A stretch of DNA of 64,000 nt from Siphonodentalium dalli (lineage: Eukaryota; Mollusca; Scaphopoda; Gadilida; Siphonodentaliidae). The stretch spans positions 191,921,948-191,985,947 of the forward strand of contig CP136064.1 in assembly GCA_032622095.1 (NCBI GenBank), written 5' to 3'. The translations under genes and the position numbers were made by a program. The notes under the pieces were generated by a model. That model was not told the origin of the DNA, ran no database searches, and saw only the letters and a list, made by a program, of their open reading frames with translations. Shown one piece after another: positions 24,134 to 36,109 of the stretch (the first letter of the stretch is position 1; every line of letters begins with the position of its first letter).

Positions 24134-24636
24134 CAACAACCGTGTCCCATCGCAACCAAACCATGAAGCCAGAAGTGTCCACACCACCTCAGAATCAACT
24201 GTATGAACAACTTGTGGCTGGATTCGGCATTCCATCGATATCTTCATTAGCATCACCCCAGGGTATTCCGAGAGCAGTAGACAATACGAATTCCTTTGAC
24301 TTTAAGCCAACGGTGTTCAACTTCATGGGGTCTTCGCCAACACAAAACCAACCCTTCATATGCGATCCACTGAATCTATCAACAAAGAGCGAGTCGACCA
24401 ATCTGCAGGCTGCCTCGAGTGATGTCTTATCGCCACCCAAGATGCCAAAACAGGGCGCATTCGACATAAACCTGCTTCCAACACCAACCGCTATCGACTT
24501 TCTACAGAATCAAGACTCCAACTGCAGCCTGGGACCATTCTCTGTTGACTACACAAATTCTTATATCCGCCAGAATCCCAGTGGACTGTTTGATCATCTA
24601 CCGATCATGCCCCTCCATTCTACAGCACTGATCTGA
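24134..24636 (+). pseudogene. Out-of-frame 3' half of the copy C last exon
   Basis: Downstream of the premature stop the remainder of the exon is still open in its original frame (from about 24142), matching D-G to the TGA at 24634-24636. The lack of further damage indicates the 73-bp deletion is recent. Confidence 0.8.
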
Positions 24637-25678
24637 AAGTGAAACCTGCTATTGATTTCTAGGAGAACCTAGTTCATGACCACTCATTGTGCTTTTTTCT
24701 TGTGCTATACCTCAAACTTACAATGTGTTGCTACTGGCATTTAATGTATATTATCTATAGTTGTCGCTCCATACATAGTATTTAAGTTGTTGTTGCGTTT
24801 TTATGTGCATATGAACTAGTCATGACATTAGTTGTTAATTTTGTTGAGACATATAGTATTTTACGTGAATCCAATATGTATTAAATATGTATGAATAAAC
24901 AAATTTCGATCAAGAATTTCATTAATCAACACAATCCTTTTGAGGGTTTCTCCCCCTTGGTACGCGGGATTCATGTCATTTTCAGGCGGTACGCATGATT
25001 CATACCCCACTGTCAATCTTACATGATGCACACCCCTTCTTTAATGGTAGTCCGTATTCAATTAAAAGTCTCGTACGCGACTTTGGTGGCGATAAATTGT
25101 TATTTTGATGGCTAGAATGGTATTACGTCCATTTATTTTTGTATTTTTTCTCTTCTAGTTTTAGCGAAAGTGTTTGTGGGTTTTTATTTAAATTTATTAA
25201 CGTATCATTACTTCCGCTCTATTTACTTCAAGCTTTATATCCGATCTGGACCTTCATTACGAAAAATCTAATTTTGGTACACATGTACATCTTATCAGAT
25301 TAGCATATATTAACACCTATTTCCTTGTCCTGTTTGAAAAAAAAACCAATCAGGATAATCAGGGTAATTTAAGTTTTCTCCTTTTATTTTGCGTCTCTTA
25401 CTTATATATTTTAATCTGTACAGGTATGAGACCTGACCTTTATATGAACTTATGAACCATGTAAATATCTCGAATCTGCACATATACTCTCCTATGATGG
25501 AGGCAAACAAACATAATCACTTAAGGGGTATGGTGAGTCCCGAGGTGTCCCTTTAATGTTTTTTGTAGTTGTAGTTGCTGAGCGAATCGTGTGGTGCGCT
25601 GAAATGAGGAACGGGGCCCGTGTAATAATGTTAAAATGGTTTTAGTTGTGTTAGTTATGTCAGACTGCCTTGCAATCA
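24637..25678 (+). other. 3' UTR and 3' flank of unit C
   Basis: About 258 nt of 3' UTR to the poly(A) signal, then flank shared by all units. It includes a short imperfect repeat around GGTACGCGGGATTCATGTC and GGTACGCATGATTCATACC (24960-25005). No further gene. Confidence 0.7.
24894..24899 (+). promoter_or_regulatory. Polyadenylation signal, copy C
   Basis: AATAAA in the context GTATGAATAAACAAATTTCG, conserved in every plus-strand unit. Confidence 0.7.
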
Positions 25679-26080
25679 GGGAGTGTTTTGGACGGGTCAA
25701 ATCGTGAACCGACCTAACCTTGACCTTTAAAATGGTCAATTCAAGGTCAAATCGCGCCTTTTGACGGGATTTCGACGAAATTTGATACCTAGGGGTACTT
25801 TTGTCCGGGAGTGTTTTGGACGGGTCAAGACGTGACCCCGATCTGACATTGACCTTCAAAATGGTCAATTTAAGGTCAAATCGCGCCTTTAGACGGGATT
25901 TCGACGAAATTTGAAACCTTGGGTACTTTTGTCCGGGGAGTGTTTTGGACGGGTCAAATCGTGACCCCGACCTGACCTTGACCTTTAAACTGGTCAATTC
26001 AAGGTCAAATCGCGCCTTTTGACGGGATTTCGACGAAATTTGATACCTAGGAATACTTTTTTCCGGGGAGTGTTTTGGAC
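25679..26080. repeat. 129-bp minisatellite downstream of copy C
   Basis: Three units of about 129 bp plus a partial fourth, each opening GAGTGTTTTGGACGGGTCAA. Each contains TNAAGGTCA (25741-25749, 25870-25878, 25999-26007), and the first and third also have TGACCTTGA in inverted orientation (for example 25973-25981). TNAAGGTCA is the extended half-site of monomeric nuclear receptors (ERR, FTZ-F1/SF-1). Because 129 is a multiple of three, the minus strand reads open as a 43-residue repeat; I treat that as incidental. This copy is the same variant as in unit G. Confidence 0.9.
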
Positions 26081-28465
26081 TGCTAGTAGTATAAATAAGA
26101 TAATTTATATTGTTTGTCACTCCATTGGCACATTTTTGTGTTTTTGTTTTGGTAGTTGTTGAGTTTGAATTTTCAGTATGCTCAACACACTAACAGATTC
26201 AATGTGAAAACCACAAATTAACCAAACCCCTCTCACGTGAGTCTGATATTACATCATTCTCTCAGGTCACCAGTACTGTTCAACACTGCCGATACGACCC
26301 AAAACGCCCCTATTAAACAGAAATATCTTAATAGTTTTGTAGTTATCTGATTTCTATACAAAATTTTATTAAGATTATGCACATACAGGTCTTGTTCGAA
26401 TTTGGGTCCGTTCCGATAAGTTTATGGAATTATGTCTCTTTTAGACTTAGAATTTGCTGATTATTTTGGATGATAACTTTAGTTATAATTGTCTGACATT
26501 TATATAGCCCGTTCCGTACTAATTTATACAATCTCAGCTGATTTTATTTTATGAAATATGTCTGCAGTTTGGATATTATACCGTGCTTCACTGTAAGTTA
26601 GCCCAATATGCTACCTGTGAATTATCGGTCGATTAGTCTATGGCTGCTCACTCAAAAAACATGAAGGTCAACAAAATGTGACGTCAAAATATATAATAGT
26701 GTGTTTTATTCAGATATGACCCAGTTGGCAGTTGACCAACCACCGAACAAGATATAGTGTAACACACGCATGCTCTGTAACTATTGTCATATGAGAATGA
26801 CTATACGATATCCTTCATATCTGTGTGTTTGTGAGTATTTCCGCCACATGGCAACAAACACTCATTCATCGATGATTTGTGTTTGTAAAAATTACTATCA
26901 TCAATAATTAGTGCTGGTGTGAATCACTCTGCCATGATTGATGTTTGTATAACATTGATGCGGTGATTACCGTACTCGTAGGATCTCGCTTCTGTCATAC
27001 ATGGTTGTGTTTGTTTAGTACTAATGCGGTGATTACTCGAAGAATCTCGCCGACATGGCTACAATCAGTGTTTGTATATATAGCGAGTTTTAGAAAAAAT
27101 ATACTCACTGCCGATGACAATCGAGCACGAAGCCTTGAATGACACACATAACAGTATAAATAATACCATATAGCTATTACAGAATCATATGCAATTGACA
27201 TTCATCCAAGTACCTAATCCATAAATATTTCCGAAATTAAAGGTATGTAAAACATCTTGTAAAATTCCATTGCCGTTCCATTCCATTCCAAATCGCCGAG
27301 TATTTAAAGACTTCAATCTTATTTTAAAGATATTTAAATATAAATTCGCCATAACGCGAACTACCATATATGTCACGCAATAATGATGCTTTAATAACTG
27401 AAAAAGAAGAAAAAAAACGACTAATAACCACTATGACCAACAGATGTCGATACATTTTTTTAAACATATTCTTAAACGAACTCTTCACGCACAGAAAGAC
27501 TGATTCGAGTGCTCGAATTCAGAAAGCTTGTTAGTTTCTTCGGCATGCAACAATAAAGAGAGTTCCTTGTTAATTTATTGATGATATTGCAGAAATAAAG
27601 AGCATTTTTCACTTCTGCTCAAGTATTTTTCTGAGCATATGAAGCCCGAATATAAATATTTCGTGTATTGATAAACCTATGTTATGTCTCCTTCCAAATT
27701 ACGTAGACATCATTTGGAAGTTTGAACGAGCTATGTCCGTTTAAACCAAATCACACCAAACTCACAAAGAAAGGAGGCAAAATTCTGGATAAAATATATC
27801 GAAGTGAGATAAATGTTGAGTTTTTATGAGTTCATCACTGTTCAGATGATGAGTAATCAGAAACATGTAACAACATACATGCAATGATAACAAGGGATCC
27901 ATAGAGCATGTTAGACAAACAATGGTCAACATGTATTGCTACCAACTAAACATCAGCCCCGCCAAAGAACATCAGACAACGCAGTAACAACACTCGCACG
28001 TTGAGATGAGGCATACTCAACCATGACTAATTATGAGCATAAAGCTGGTCTTTTTCGTTAAATAGGAGTGTTCGTCGTGGCAGAGCATTTCATTCTCTCA
28101 ACTGATAACCTGAGTAATATCTCTTCAGGATTTTATACAGCTTTATATCAGGTGACACTTACACATAATTCACTTTGTGACCAGACAATATGAGTTTTCA
28201 AAACCATTCACGAATTTTTTTAATCACAACCCGTTACTCTGAAATGAAGTAATGGTTGGTTCTCTTGCACGATTGATAAACCAAATTCAACAGTGCATAT
28301 TTGAATTGCACACAGTAAAATAACATGCATGCCATTTTCTGCCAGTCATGCTCTCGCGTTAACTTAAACTTTTCGACTACATATACCAAAATTATTTTGA
28401 TAATAAATAATTTGCGCGATAATTTTTAATGTACCCATGTTTTACTTCCAGATTGCCACATAACT
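26081..28465 (+). promoter_or_regulatory. 5' flank of T-box unit D
   Basis: At about 26310 the conserved unit start (TTATATAGG... through ...CTAAAC) is deleted, about 200 bp compared with E-G, so AACGCCCC joins directly to TATTAAACAG. The rest is collinear with the other units. T-box core GGTGTGA lies near 26918 and TCACACC near 27752. The first coding exon is preceded by TTTTACTTCCAG ending 28451. Confidence 0.5.
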
Positions 28466-31400
28466 ATGATCAGCAACACCATGTATGGGTACGGTGCGCA
28501 GGCAGTGCCTTACCACGGCACACAAGGGTATACTTTGCCAACGAACCTTTCTCCGTCCAGCTTCCAGATGGCCAACCTGCCCATGTATCCTGTTGCAATG
28601 CCAACACAAGCATCATTCTGTGGTATGTCACAATGAAAAGGGTATAAGTATATGCTGTAGTGATAGTGTTGACTAAAATCGTCTTTGAATTTTACCTGCA
28701 ACGGATGAATTTGATGTCATACTATATACGAGGAAATGCTACAAAATATATATCGACAATAGTTGTAACACGCGATACAAATATGGTTCACGATAATTAC
28801 ACATACCAATTGTGCTTTTGATGCGATGTTGTCTATCGGAAGATCTTTCCAGAATATAACATCATTATACTTGGATATTACAAAACTATTTGAAATGCTA
28901 GATTTAAATTAACCATTGATTGCTTTATGTTCAAAACAGTTTAACGCCAAAACTGTTCTTATCATTCTTTCAACCAAATTAATATATTTCGATACGAAGA
29001 GCTCCCTTCGCCGCCGTTAGTCCTTCTGTACTATAGCATTGTGCAAGTTGAGTACATACATTTAATCTATTCTATCTCTTCCAAATAAAACACTGTTTTT
29101 TTGCTAAAACTTTATGTTTCAATTTAAGATATGAAGAACACAGTTAGTCACGGACAGATGCCACATATTCAGGCAACGATTCCTCCAGTTAGCTCTCCAC
29201 CGCCAGCGACCGCAGCACCATCAGAAGATGACCACGTGACAATCACTTTAGACAACAAGGATCTATGGGATAGATTCAACACGATAGGTACAGAGATGAT
29301 TGTGACCAAACCAGGAAGGTTCGTATTTGTTTGAGTTTTGTTTTTGGGCAATCCTTGCATGGCAATATTAGAATAATATAGAATAATATTAGAATAATTG
29401 TTGTCTGATTTCGTAGACGTTCCAACATTTTACCATCTAGTAAAACGCAAAAGACCATTATTTATGGGAAATTCCATAATCACTGATGTGCAAGCGCATA
29501 AACATTTAGGTTTAACCTTTGACGATCGTGGCACTTGGAATACACACATTAATTCAATAACCGAGAAAGCCTGGAAAAAATTAAATATGATCAAACGTTT
29601 TAAATATAGGCTGAGCAGAAAGTCTCTCGAAAAAATTTATTTCACTTTCATTCGACCAATTTAAGAATATGCCTCCCCCGTTTGGGATAATTGTCCGGAC
29701 TACTTACGAGATGATATTGAAGACATCCAATATGAAATGGCAAGAATAGTTACCGGTGCAACCCGAAGTGTTAGTAATGCCAAGTTGATAGATGAGGCCG
29801 GGTGGGAATATCTTGACGATAGACGCAAGCAGCATAAATTGATCCAATTCTTCAAAATGAAAACCGGTAGGGCACCACCTTATATTAGTAATATGGTACC
29901 CCCAGAAAGTAACTCACTACATGACCACAACACTAGAAATACAATGAAACGCCCCCCTGATAGTAATAATGATTACTATATGCAATCCTTTCTTCCGTCG
30001 TCTGTCCGTTCGTGGAATGTACTCCCAGACTCTGTTAAAGAAGCAACTTCAATAGGCGATTTCAAACGCAATCTTAAACCTGATATATTAAAGCCTAAAT
30101 ACTACTTTACCAGCTATTCTAGGACAGCTCAAATTTACCACACCAGGCTGAGATTAAGATGTAGCAATCTTAACAGCGATCTAAAAGATAACCACCTCAA
30201 AGACTTGCCTTATTGCATGTGTGGTTGCATTGAAACTGCTAGACATTTTTTTCTGGAATGCGCTCAATATACCTCACACAGAGAAGAACTTCTTAATACC
30301 CTATCTGATGTAACAATAACTAGTGAATTATTACTATGGGGATCTGATGAATTATCCTATGAAACTAATAAGAAAATCTTCATGGCAGCTCAGAAATTTA
30401 TAATAACCAGTAATCGCTTTCAACGATTCTTCTCTTAAGCTGTTCCAAAATTGCAATATTGAACTTGCATGGTACATCATAAACCGAGATGCTATTTGTC
30501 TCTCCAGCGTGGGTCGTCGGGTCGATGGACCACTGCAGATGTTCACATGGTTATTTTTCCAATCACAAATTATGTATAAATACTTTTTATTTCCTTGAAA
30601 TGTGTTATTATATATCTTTTTGGTTTATTTGAAATTAATTATATGCATGTTCAGATATATAATTACACCTCACACTCTGTACTCTGACCTTCTCTCTAAA
30701 ATTCTGACATTATCTTCTGTCCCTTTGTCTCGCCTCCACCTCATATTTCTTCTTTCTATGGATCTGTTTTATGCCTCTATTATTTACCCCTACTTGACTT
30801 GCAGTCAAGTAGGGCTGTGCCATTGTCAAGGGAGAGGGCTTCAAATAAGCCTATGGCTTGTTGCCTAATCCCATTTTTCTTCTAAATTTGTATCTATTGT
30901 AATTATTTATCTGAATGTCCATAGAGGGAAAAATAAATACTGTTTAAACTAAAAGACCATGCGTGTGTGTGAGAAGCTGTTTATCACATAACCATGGGCA
31001 CACTTAACTCTTGTAAATTTATAGATAATCTATGTATATATTAAATCAAGTACACACTTTCTGCAACTTTTATTGATGCTTTTAATACTTGGAGGTCAGT
31101 AATCAATATGTATGTATTACCGTCGGTGTATCGATATATACACTGTATAATTCCGCCTTATTTTAGAACGAACCCGTCGATTTTGCCTGTCCTGAAAATT
31201 TGTGTTATTTTTTTTTTCCAGACGAATGTTCCCCTTCGTGAAAGTGAGCTGTCAGAAGCTATCACAAAAGGCCAAGTATGTCGTCTTAGCTGACGTCACC
31301 CCAGCCGACAACTTCAGATATAAATACCAGAACACCAGCTGGACTGTGACCGGAAAGGGCGAGCCACATACATCAGCCAGAATGTACGTTCACCCGGACT

Positions 31401-34400
31401 CCCCGGCTCCGGGATCATTCTGGATGAAGAAACCCATCTCCTTCAACAAAATGAAGATTACTATCAACCCAAACGACAAAAAAGGCCATGTAAGTTAATT
31501 TCATTGGCACATAGGACAATTAAATCTCGATTCATAGCCGATATGCATGTATACGTGTGGCCGATGTATCTCAATTAGATGTTATCGTACATCCAGTATG
31601 TTTTTTTATTTACGGCTTTATTATGTATGTTATCTTCAAAAGATTATCGTCACAATATTCTGAATGAGCTTGTAGGCATATGTTTGAGTCAGCATGTGTT
31701 ATATAGTCATTATACATTGAAAATAACTGGACGTATTCTACATCACAGTACCTTCAATGATATATCAAGATTTGCGAAGTGTTTTCAAAGTGGCTAATTA
31801 ACATATTTTTGTTGTGAATATACTTAAGAAATGAATGTAGTTGGTGTGTTATTATGGGATACGGCGCTGTGGTCGTTTGTGGAACATTGTATCATAAACC
31901 GAGAAGCTTAATGTGCCACAATGACCACAACGCCGTATCCCCCAATAACACACACTACATTTTTTTTTATATTTATGTAGATTTTAAATTATTTATTCCC
32001 ATAAAAAGCTGAATGTAATCTTATTTATTTTCACAAAATCTGCCGATACAATACATTAAGTCAGTCCAATATAAGATTAGCTACGATAACGTGATCGATC
32101 GATATAAATAACTGGCTTCAGATCCAATTCGGCTGACCTTTTAAAAGCAGGCCCAATTTTTCTGCTGACCGCGTTCATTGATTAGTTCAGAATAGGTCAA
32201 CAGTGTGTAACTTCCTGTTCGTGATACACTCTTCGAATTATTGGGATGTAAACCGGGTGACCCAATTGGCAGTTGACCAATAACCAAACATGATTTAGTT
32301 TAACACATACGGGCTATTTAAATATATACAATTGAACACAGGCATGTGTGCCCATAATTTGTCATGCAAACATATTTTGAATCATGTATTATTTCCCCTA
32401 AACATGCCATCATATTCATATCCTAACTATTGTGTTTCTCTGTCCACAGATCATCCTGAACACGATGCAGAAGTACCAGCTGCGCGTCCACATCGTTAGA
32501 GCCAACGACACAAGTTCACTCAATTGGGGAAAGTTTAAGACATCAAGCTTCAACGAGACAAAGTTCATAGCAGTTACTGCCTATCAAAGTGAAGAGGTAA
32601 GAACTTTTATCAGCTCCCTTTAACATAAGTTCATGTTCACCAACTGACGTGTTATATAACTAGAACTTCAGAAGATTTTGTCTTGGGTGGTTAAAACACA
32701 AAGTCACTTGAAAGTTGCATTGAAAGTATTTCACAAGTACAGGCTAAAGACTGTCAGTAATAACCTTTTTTTTTTTATCTAAATAAACAAAAATCTTTAT
32801 TTGAAGTAAATAGCAGACCAAGCTTCAATATCTCCGAAAATACTTGATTTTACATGGCGCTTTGCTTAACCAGATTTGTGCTCATTATGCTATCTATTAT
32901 TTTCAGTGTACCAAGTTGAAGGTTGACAATAATCCGTTCGCAAAGGGCTTCAGGGATAACAGAAGGTAAGTCTGAAATAATTCTTAAATTCTGAATATGG
33001 GAGAATATATAGTGGGTACGATTTTCCAAATTGCTTCTTTTCGCTCTGTAATAAACAATCTCGTATGATTTTGTAATATAAAATAAAAAAGATGAAGTTA
33101 TGTTTCCCAATTATGATGGGTTGAGTAAGTTTGAAAACGACCAGTGAATGGTTCATTGGATTCTTGCATGGTAACCCTAACATCATAATAGTATGCACGC
33201 AGATGGATGCAGGATATATTAGTTCACTCAAGACCGCAATATCGGGCAAATATGACATTGAATCGTTTTCTCTTTCTTCACAGGACATGCTTCGGAGGAA
33301 AGCGACCATCACTTGATGACAAAGAAAACCAGTTCCTTCCAGGTAATTGAGATGTTATCAAATTATATAGATTCGCAATATCGTTACACCATGTTTGTTA
33401 ATTTTACAAACATATTACAAGTGTTTCAGTTTCAATAATACCACGATTTGCTTAATATTACCACACATACTTACTTGTAAATACCACATCAAATTCGAGG
33501 AAACAATCAGATATTAGTTCTCATGTATTAGTCGCTCTTAACTTGAATATAATTTATGAAGACAACATTTATCACGTAACATACCGACCGTCAATGAATT
33601 GACCAGATTCCAGCATTGGTACAGTATCTATCAATTTGCTCTCACTTTGAACTATTTTGCACAACTTAGAAGCAATTGCGAAGGTTTTAACTGTTAGAAA
33701 GATTATTTGATTTATATTTAAAAAAACGACTGTAAATTTCTTAACTTTCTCAGTGATTGAAACCATTTTGTACCCCACATGCAAACATGTAACATAAAAA
33801 CACATAACATGAAAACATTTCTACTTGCAGGAGTTTATCCGGAAGCAAAGCGTCAGCGAATTGAACCACATATCTCATCACCAGAACTTCGGATTCTGAA
33901 AGATCAAGACGAGATGTGCCCAAAATACGTCACTGACCACACCCACAGCTTCACAACAGAGTCTCGTGCCGATGGTGCTGTCTGCTCCCCAGATTCGAAC
34001 GATTTCTCCACCAACCATTCGTCTTCGTCGGTTGAAACATACGCGAGTGAATACGCAGAAAAGACACCATCTCCTCGCAACGTATCACCGTCTACTGACT
34101 CATTGAAATACACCAACTACAACTACAACAGTGTATCTGAAAGATCGTCACATAGCAACGAATTACTCATCGCTCCAACAACAACCGTGTCGCATCGCAA
34201 CCAAACCATGAAGCCAGAAGTGTCCACACCACCTCAGAACCAACTGTATGAACAACTTGTGGCTGGATTCGGCATTCCATCGATAGCTTCATTGTCATCA
34301 CCCCAGGGTATTCCGAGAGCAGTAGACAATACGAATTCCTTTGACTTTAAGCCAACGGTGTTCAACTTCATGGGGTCTTCGCCAACACAAAGCCAACCCT

Positions 34401-34681
34401 TCATATGCGATCCACTGAATCTATCAACAAAGAGCGAGTCGACCAATCTGCAGGCTGCCTCGAGTGATGTCTTATCGCCACCCACGATGCCAAAACAGGG
34501 CGCATTCGACATAAACCTGCTTCCAACACCCACCGCTATCGACTTTCTACAGAATCAAGACTCCAACTGCAGCCTGGGACCATTCTCTGTTGACTACACA
34601 AATTCTTATATCCGCCAGAATCCCAGTGGACTGTTTGATCATCTACCGATCATGCCCCTCCATTCTACAGCACTGATCTGA
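28466..34681 (+). CDS. T-box transcription factor copy D (Tbx6/VegT-like affinity, tentative)
   Basis: Exons are 28466-28622, 29129-29318, 31222-31489, 32450-32596, 32907-32965, 33284-33342 and 33831-34681: 1731 nt, 576 residues, phases consistent. Residues 1-88 are a low-complexity leader. The T-box spans about 89-272, with LWDRFNTIGTE, GRRMFPFVK, VHPDSPAPGSFWMKK (172-186), MQKYQLRVHIV, FIAVTAYQSEE and NNPFAKGFRDN (262-272), the last corresponding to the minor-groove helix of T-box structures. AKRQR (299-303) is a likely nuclear signal. The C-terminal 270 residues are Ser/Thr/Pro/Asn-rich, as in transactivation tails. The TKPGRRMFP, SPAPG..WMK and W-x-x-F features suggest the Tbx6/Tbx16/VegT group, without phylogenetic proof. 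Copy-specific changes are Cys147 to Phe and Asn197 to Ile, the latter in the normally invariant TNN. A sense-orientation LINE sits in intron 2. It should be a sequence-specific nuclear regulator. Confidence 0.9.
29459..30438 (+). pseudogene. LINE ORF2 C-terminal fragment
   Basis: The frame covers HKHLGLTFDD, EKIYFTFIRPI, ARIVTGATRSVS, QSFLPSSVRSWNVLP and a CMCGC...H...C segment near the end, the order seen after the reverse transcriptase in CR1/jockey-like ORF2 proteins. One in-frame TAA (29662-29664) follows IRPI; otherwise the frame is open to the TAA at 30436-30438. Confidence 0.9.
30788..30814 (+). other. Stem-loop in the LINE 3' UTR
   Basis: An 11-bp perfect stem CCCTACTTGAC / GTCAAGTAGGG with loop TTGCA. 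LINE reverse transcriptases often recognise a 3' stem-loop in their RNA; that role is inferred here. Confidence 0.6.
31834..31962. repeat. Long inverted repeat in intron 3 of copy D
   Basis: Same hairpin as 21876-22003. The right arm here reads CGCCGTATCC, a better match to the left arm than the CGCCGAATCC of the other units. Confidence 0.8.
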
Positions 34682-35725
34682 AAGTGAAACCTGCTATTGA
34701 TTTCTAGGACAACCTAGTTCATGACCACTCATTGTGCTTTTTTCTTGTGCTATACCTCAAACTTACAATGTGTTGCTACTGGCATTTAATGTATATTATC
34801 TATAGTTGTCGCTCCATACATAGTATTTAAGTTGTTGTTGCGTTTTTATGTGCATATGAACTAGTCATGACATTAGTTGTTAATTTTGTTGAGATATATA
34901 GTATTTTACGTGAATCCAATATGTATTAAATATGTATGAATAAACAAATTTCGATCAAGAATTTCTTTAATCATCACAATCCTTTTGAGGGTTTCTCCCC
35001 CTTGGTACGCGGGATTCATGTCATTTTCAGGCGGTACGCATGATTCATACCCCACTGTCAATCTTCCAGGACGCATACCCCTTCTGTAATGGTAGTCCGT
35101 ATTCAATTAAAAGTCTGGTACGAGACTTTGGTGGCGATAAATTGTTATTTTGATGGCTAGAATGGTATTACGTCCATTTATTTTTGTATTTTTTCTCTTC
35201 TCGTTTTAGCGAAAGTGTTTGTGGGTTTTTTTTTTAATTTATTAACGTATCATTACTTCCGCTCTATTTACTTCAAGCTTTTTATCCGATCTGGACCTTC
35301 CTTACGAAAAATCTAATTTTGGTACACATGTACATCTTATCAGATTAGCATATATTAACACCTATTTCCTTGTCCTGTTTGAAAAAAAACCAATCAGGAT
35401 AATCAGGGTAATTTACTAAGTTTTCTCCTTTTATTTTGCGTCTCTTACATATATATTTTAATCTGTACAGGTATGATACCTGACCTTTATATGAACTTAT
35501 GAACCATGTAAATATCTCGAATCTGCACATATACTCTCCTATGATGGAGGCAAACAAATATAATCACTTAAGGGGTATGGGGAGTCCCGAGGTGTCCCTT
35601 TAATGTTTTTTGTAGTTGTAGTTGCTGAGCGAATCGTGTGGTGCGCTGAAATGAGGAACGGGGCCCGTGTAATAATGTTAAAATGGTTTTAGTTGTGTTA
35701 GTTATGTCAGACTGCCTTGCAATCA
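34682..35725 (+). other. 3' UTR and 3' flank of unit D
   Basis: Collinear with the flank of C, but with the D/E/F-type variant TTCCAGGACGCATACCCC near 35063 where C and G have TACA(T/G)GATGCACA. No gene. Confidence 0.65.
34939..34944 (+). promoter_or_regulatory. Polyadenylation signal, copy D
   Basis: AATAAA 258 nt after the stop codon. Confidence 0.7.
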
Positions 35726-36109
35726 GGGAGTGTTTTAGACGGGTCAAATCGTGAACCCGACCTAACCTTGACCTTTAAAATGGTCAATTCAAGGTCAAAT
35801 CGCGCCTTTTGACGGGATTTCGACGAAATTTTATACCTAGGGATACTTTTGTCCGGAAGTGTTTTGGACGGGTCAAGACGTGACCCCGATCTGACATTGA
35901 CCTTCAAAATGGTCAATTTAAGGTCAAATCGCGCCTTTCGACGGGATTTCGACGAAATTTGAAACATTGGAGTACTTTTGGACGGGTCAAATCGTGACCC
36001 CGACCTGACCTTTAAAATGGTCAATTCAAGGTCAAATCGCGCCTTTTGACGGGATATCGACGAAATTTGATACCTAGGGTTACTTTTTTTCCGGGGAGTG
36101 TTTTGGACT
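35726..36109. repeat. 129-bp minisatellite downstream of copy D
   Basis: Three units plus a partial. This is the D/E/F variant (GTCCGGAAGTG and ACATTGGAGTAC). The third unit is shortened by internal deletions relative to E. Confidence 0.9.

Larger units (their letters stand above)
29459..30950 (+). mobile_element. 5'-truncated LINE in intron 2 of copy D with 10-bp target-site duplication
   Basis: The 1492-bp insertion is bounded by comparison with C and E and flanked by AAAAGACCAT on both sides (29449-29458 and 30951-30960). It starts inside the reverse-transcriptase thumb region (AHKHLGLTFDDRGTWNTHI) and ends ATAAATACTGTTTAAACT. It lies in the same orientation as the host gene. The protein is related to, but clearly different from, the LINE at the left end of the window. 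Confidence 0.92.

Noticed and set aside
25679-26080. CRISPR-like array
   Set aside because: The 129-bp units have no short-repeat/unique-spacer structure and the host is eukaryotic.
25521-26120. Long minus-strand open frame with 43-residue repeats (KARFDLELTILKV...), repeated in every unit
   Set aside because: It exactly tracks the 129-bp minisatellite, whose length is a multiple of three. There is no start context, homology or conserved reading-frame signature, and other units have frame-breaking indels.
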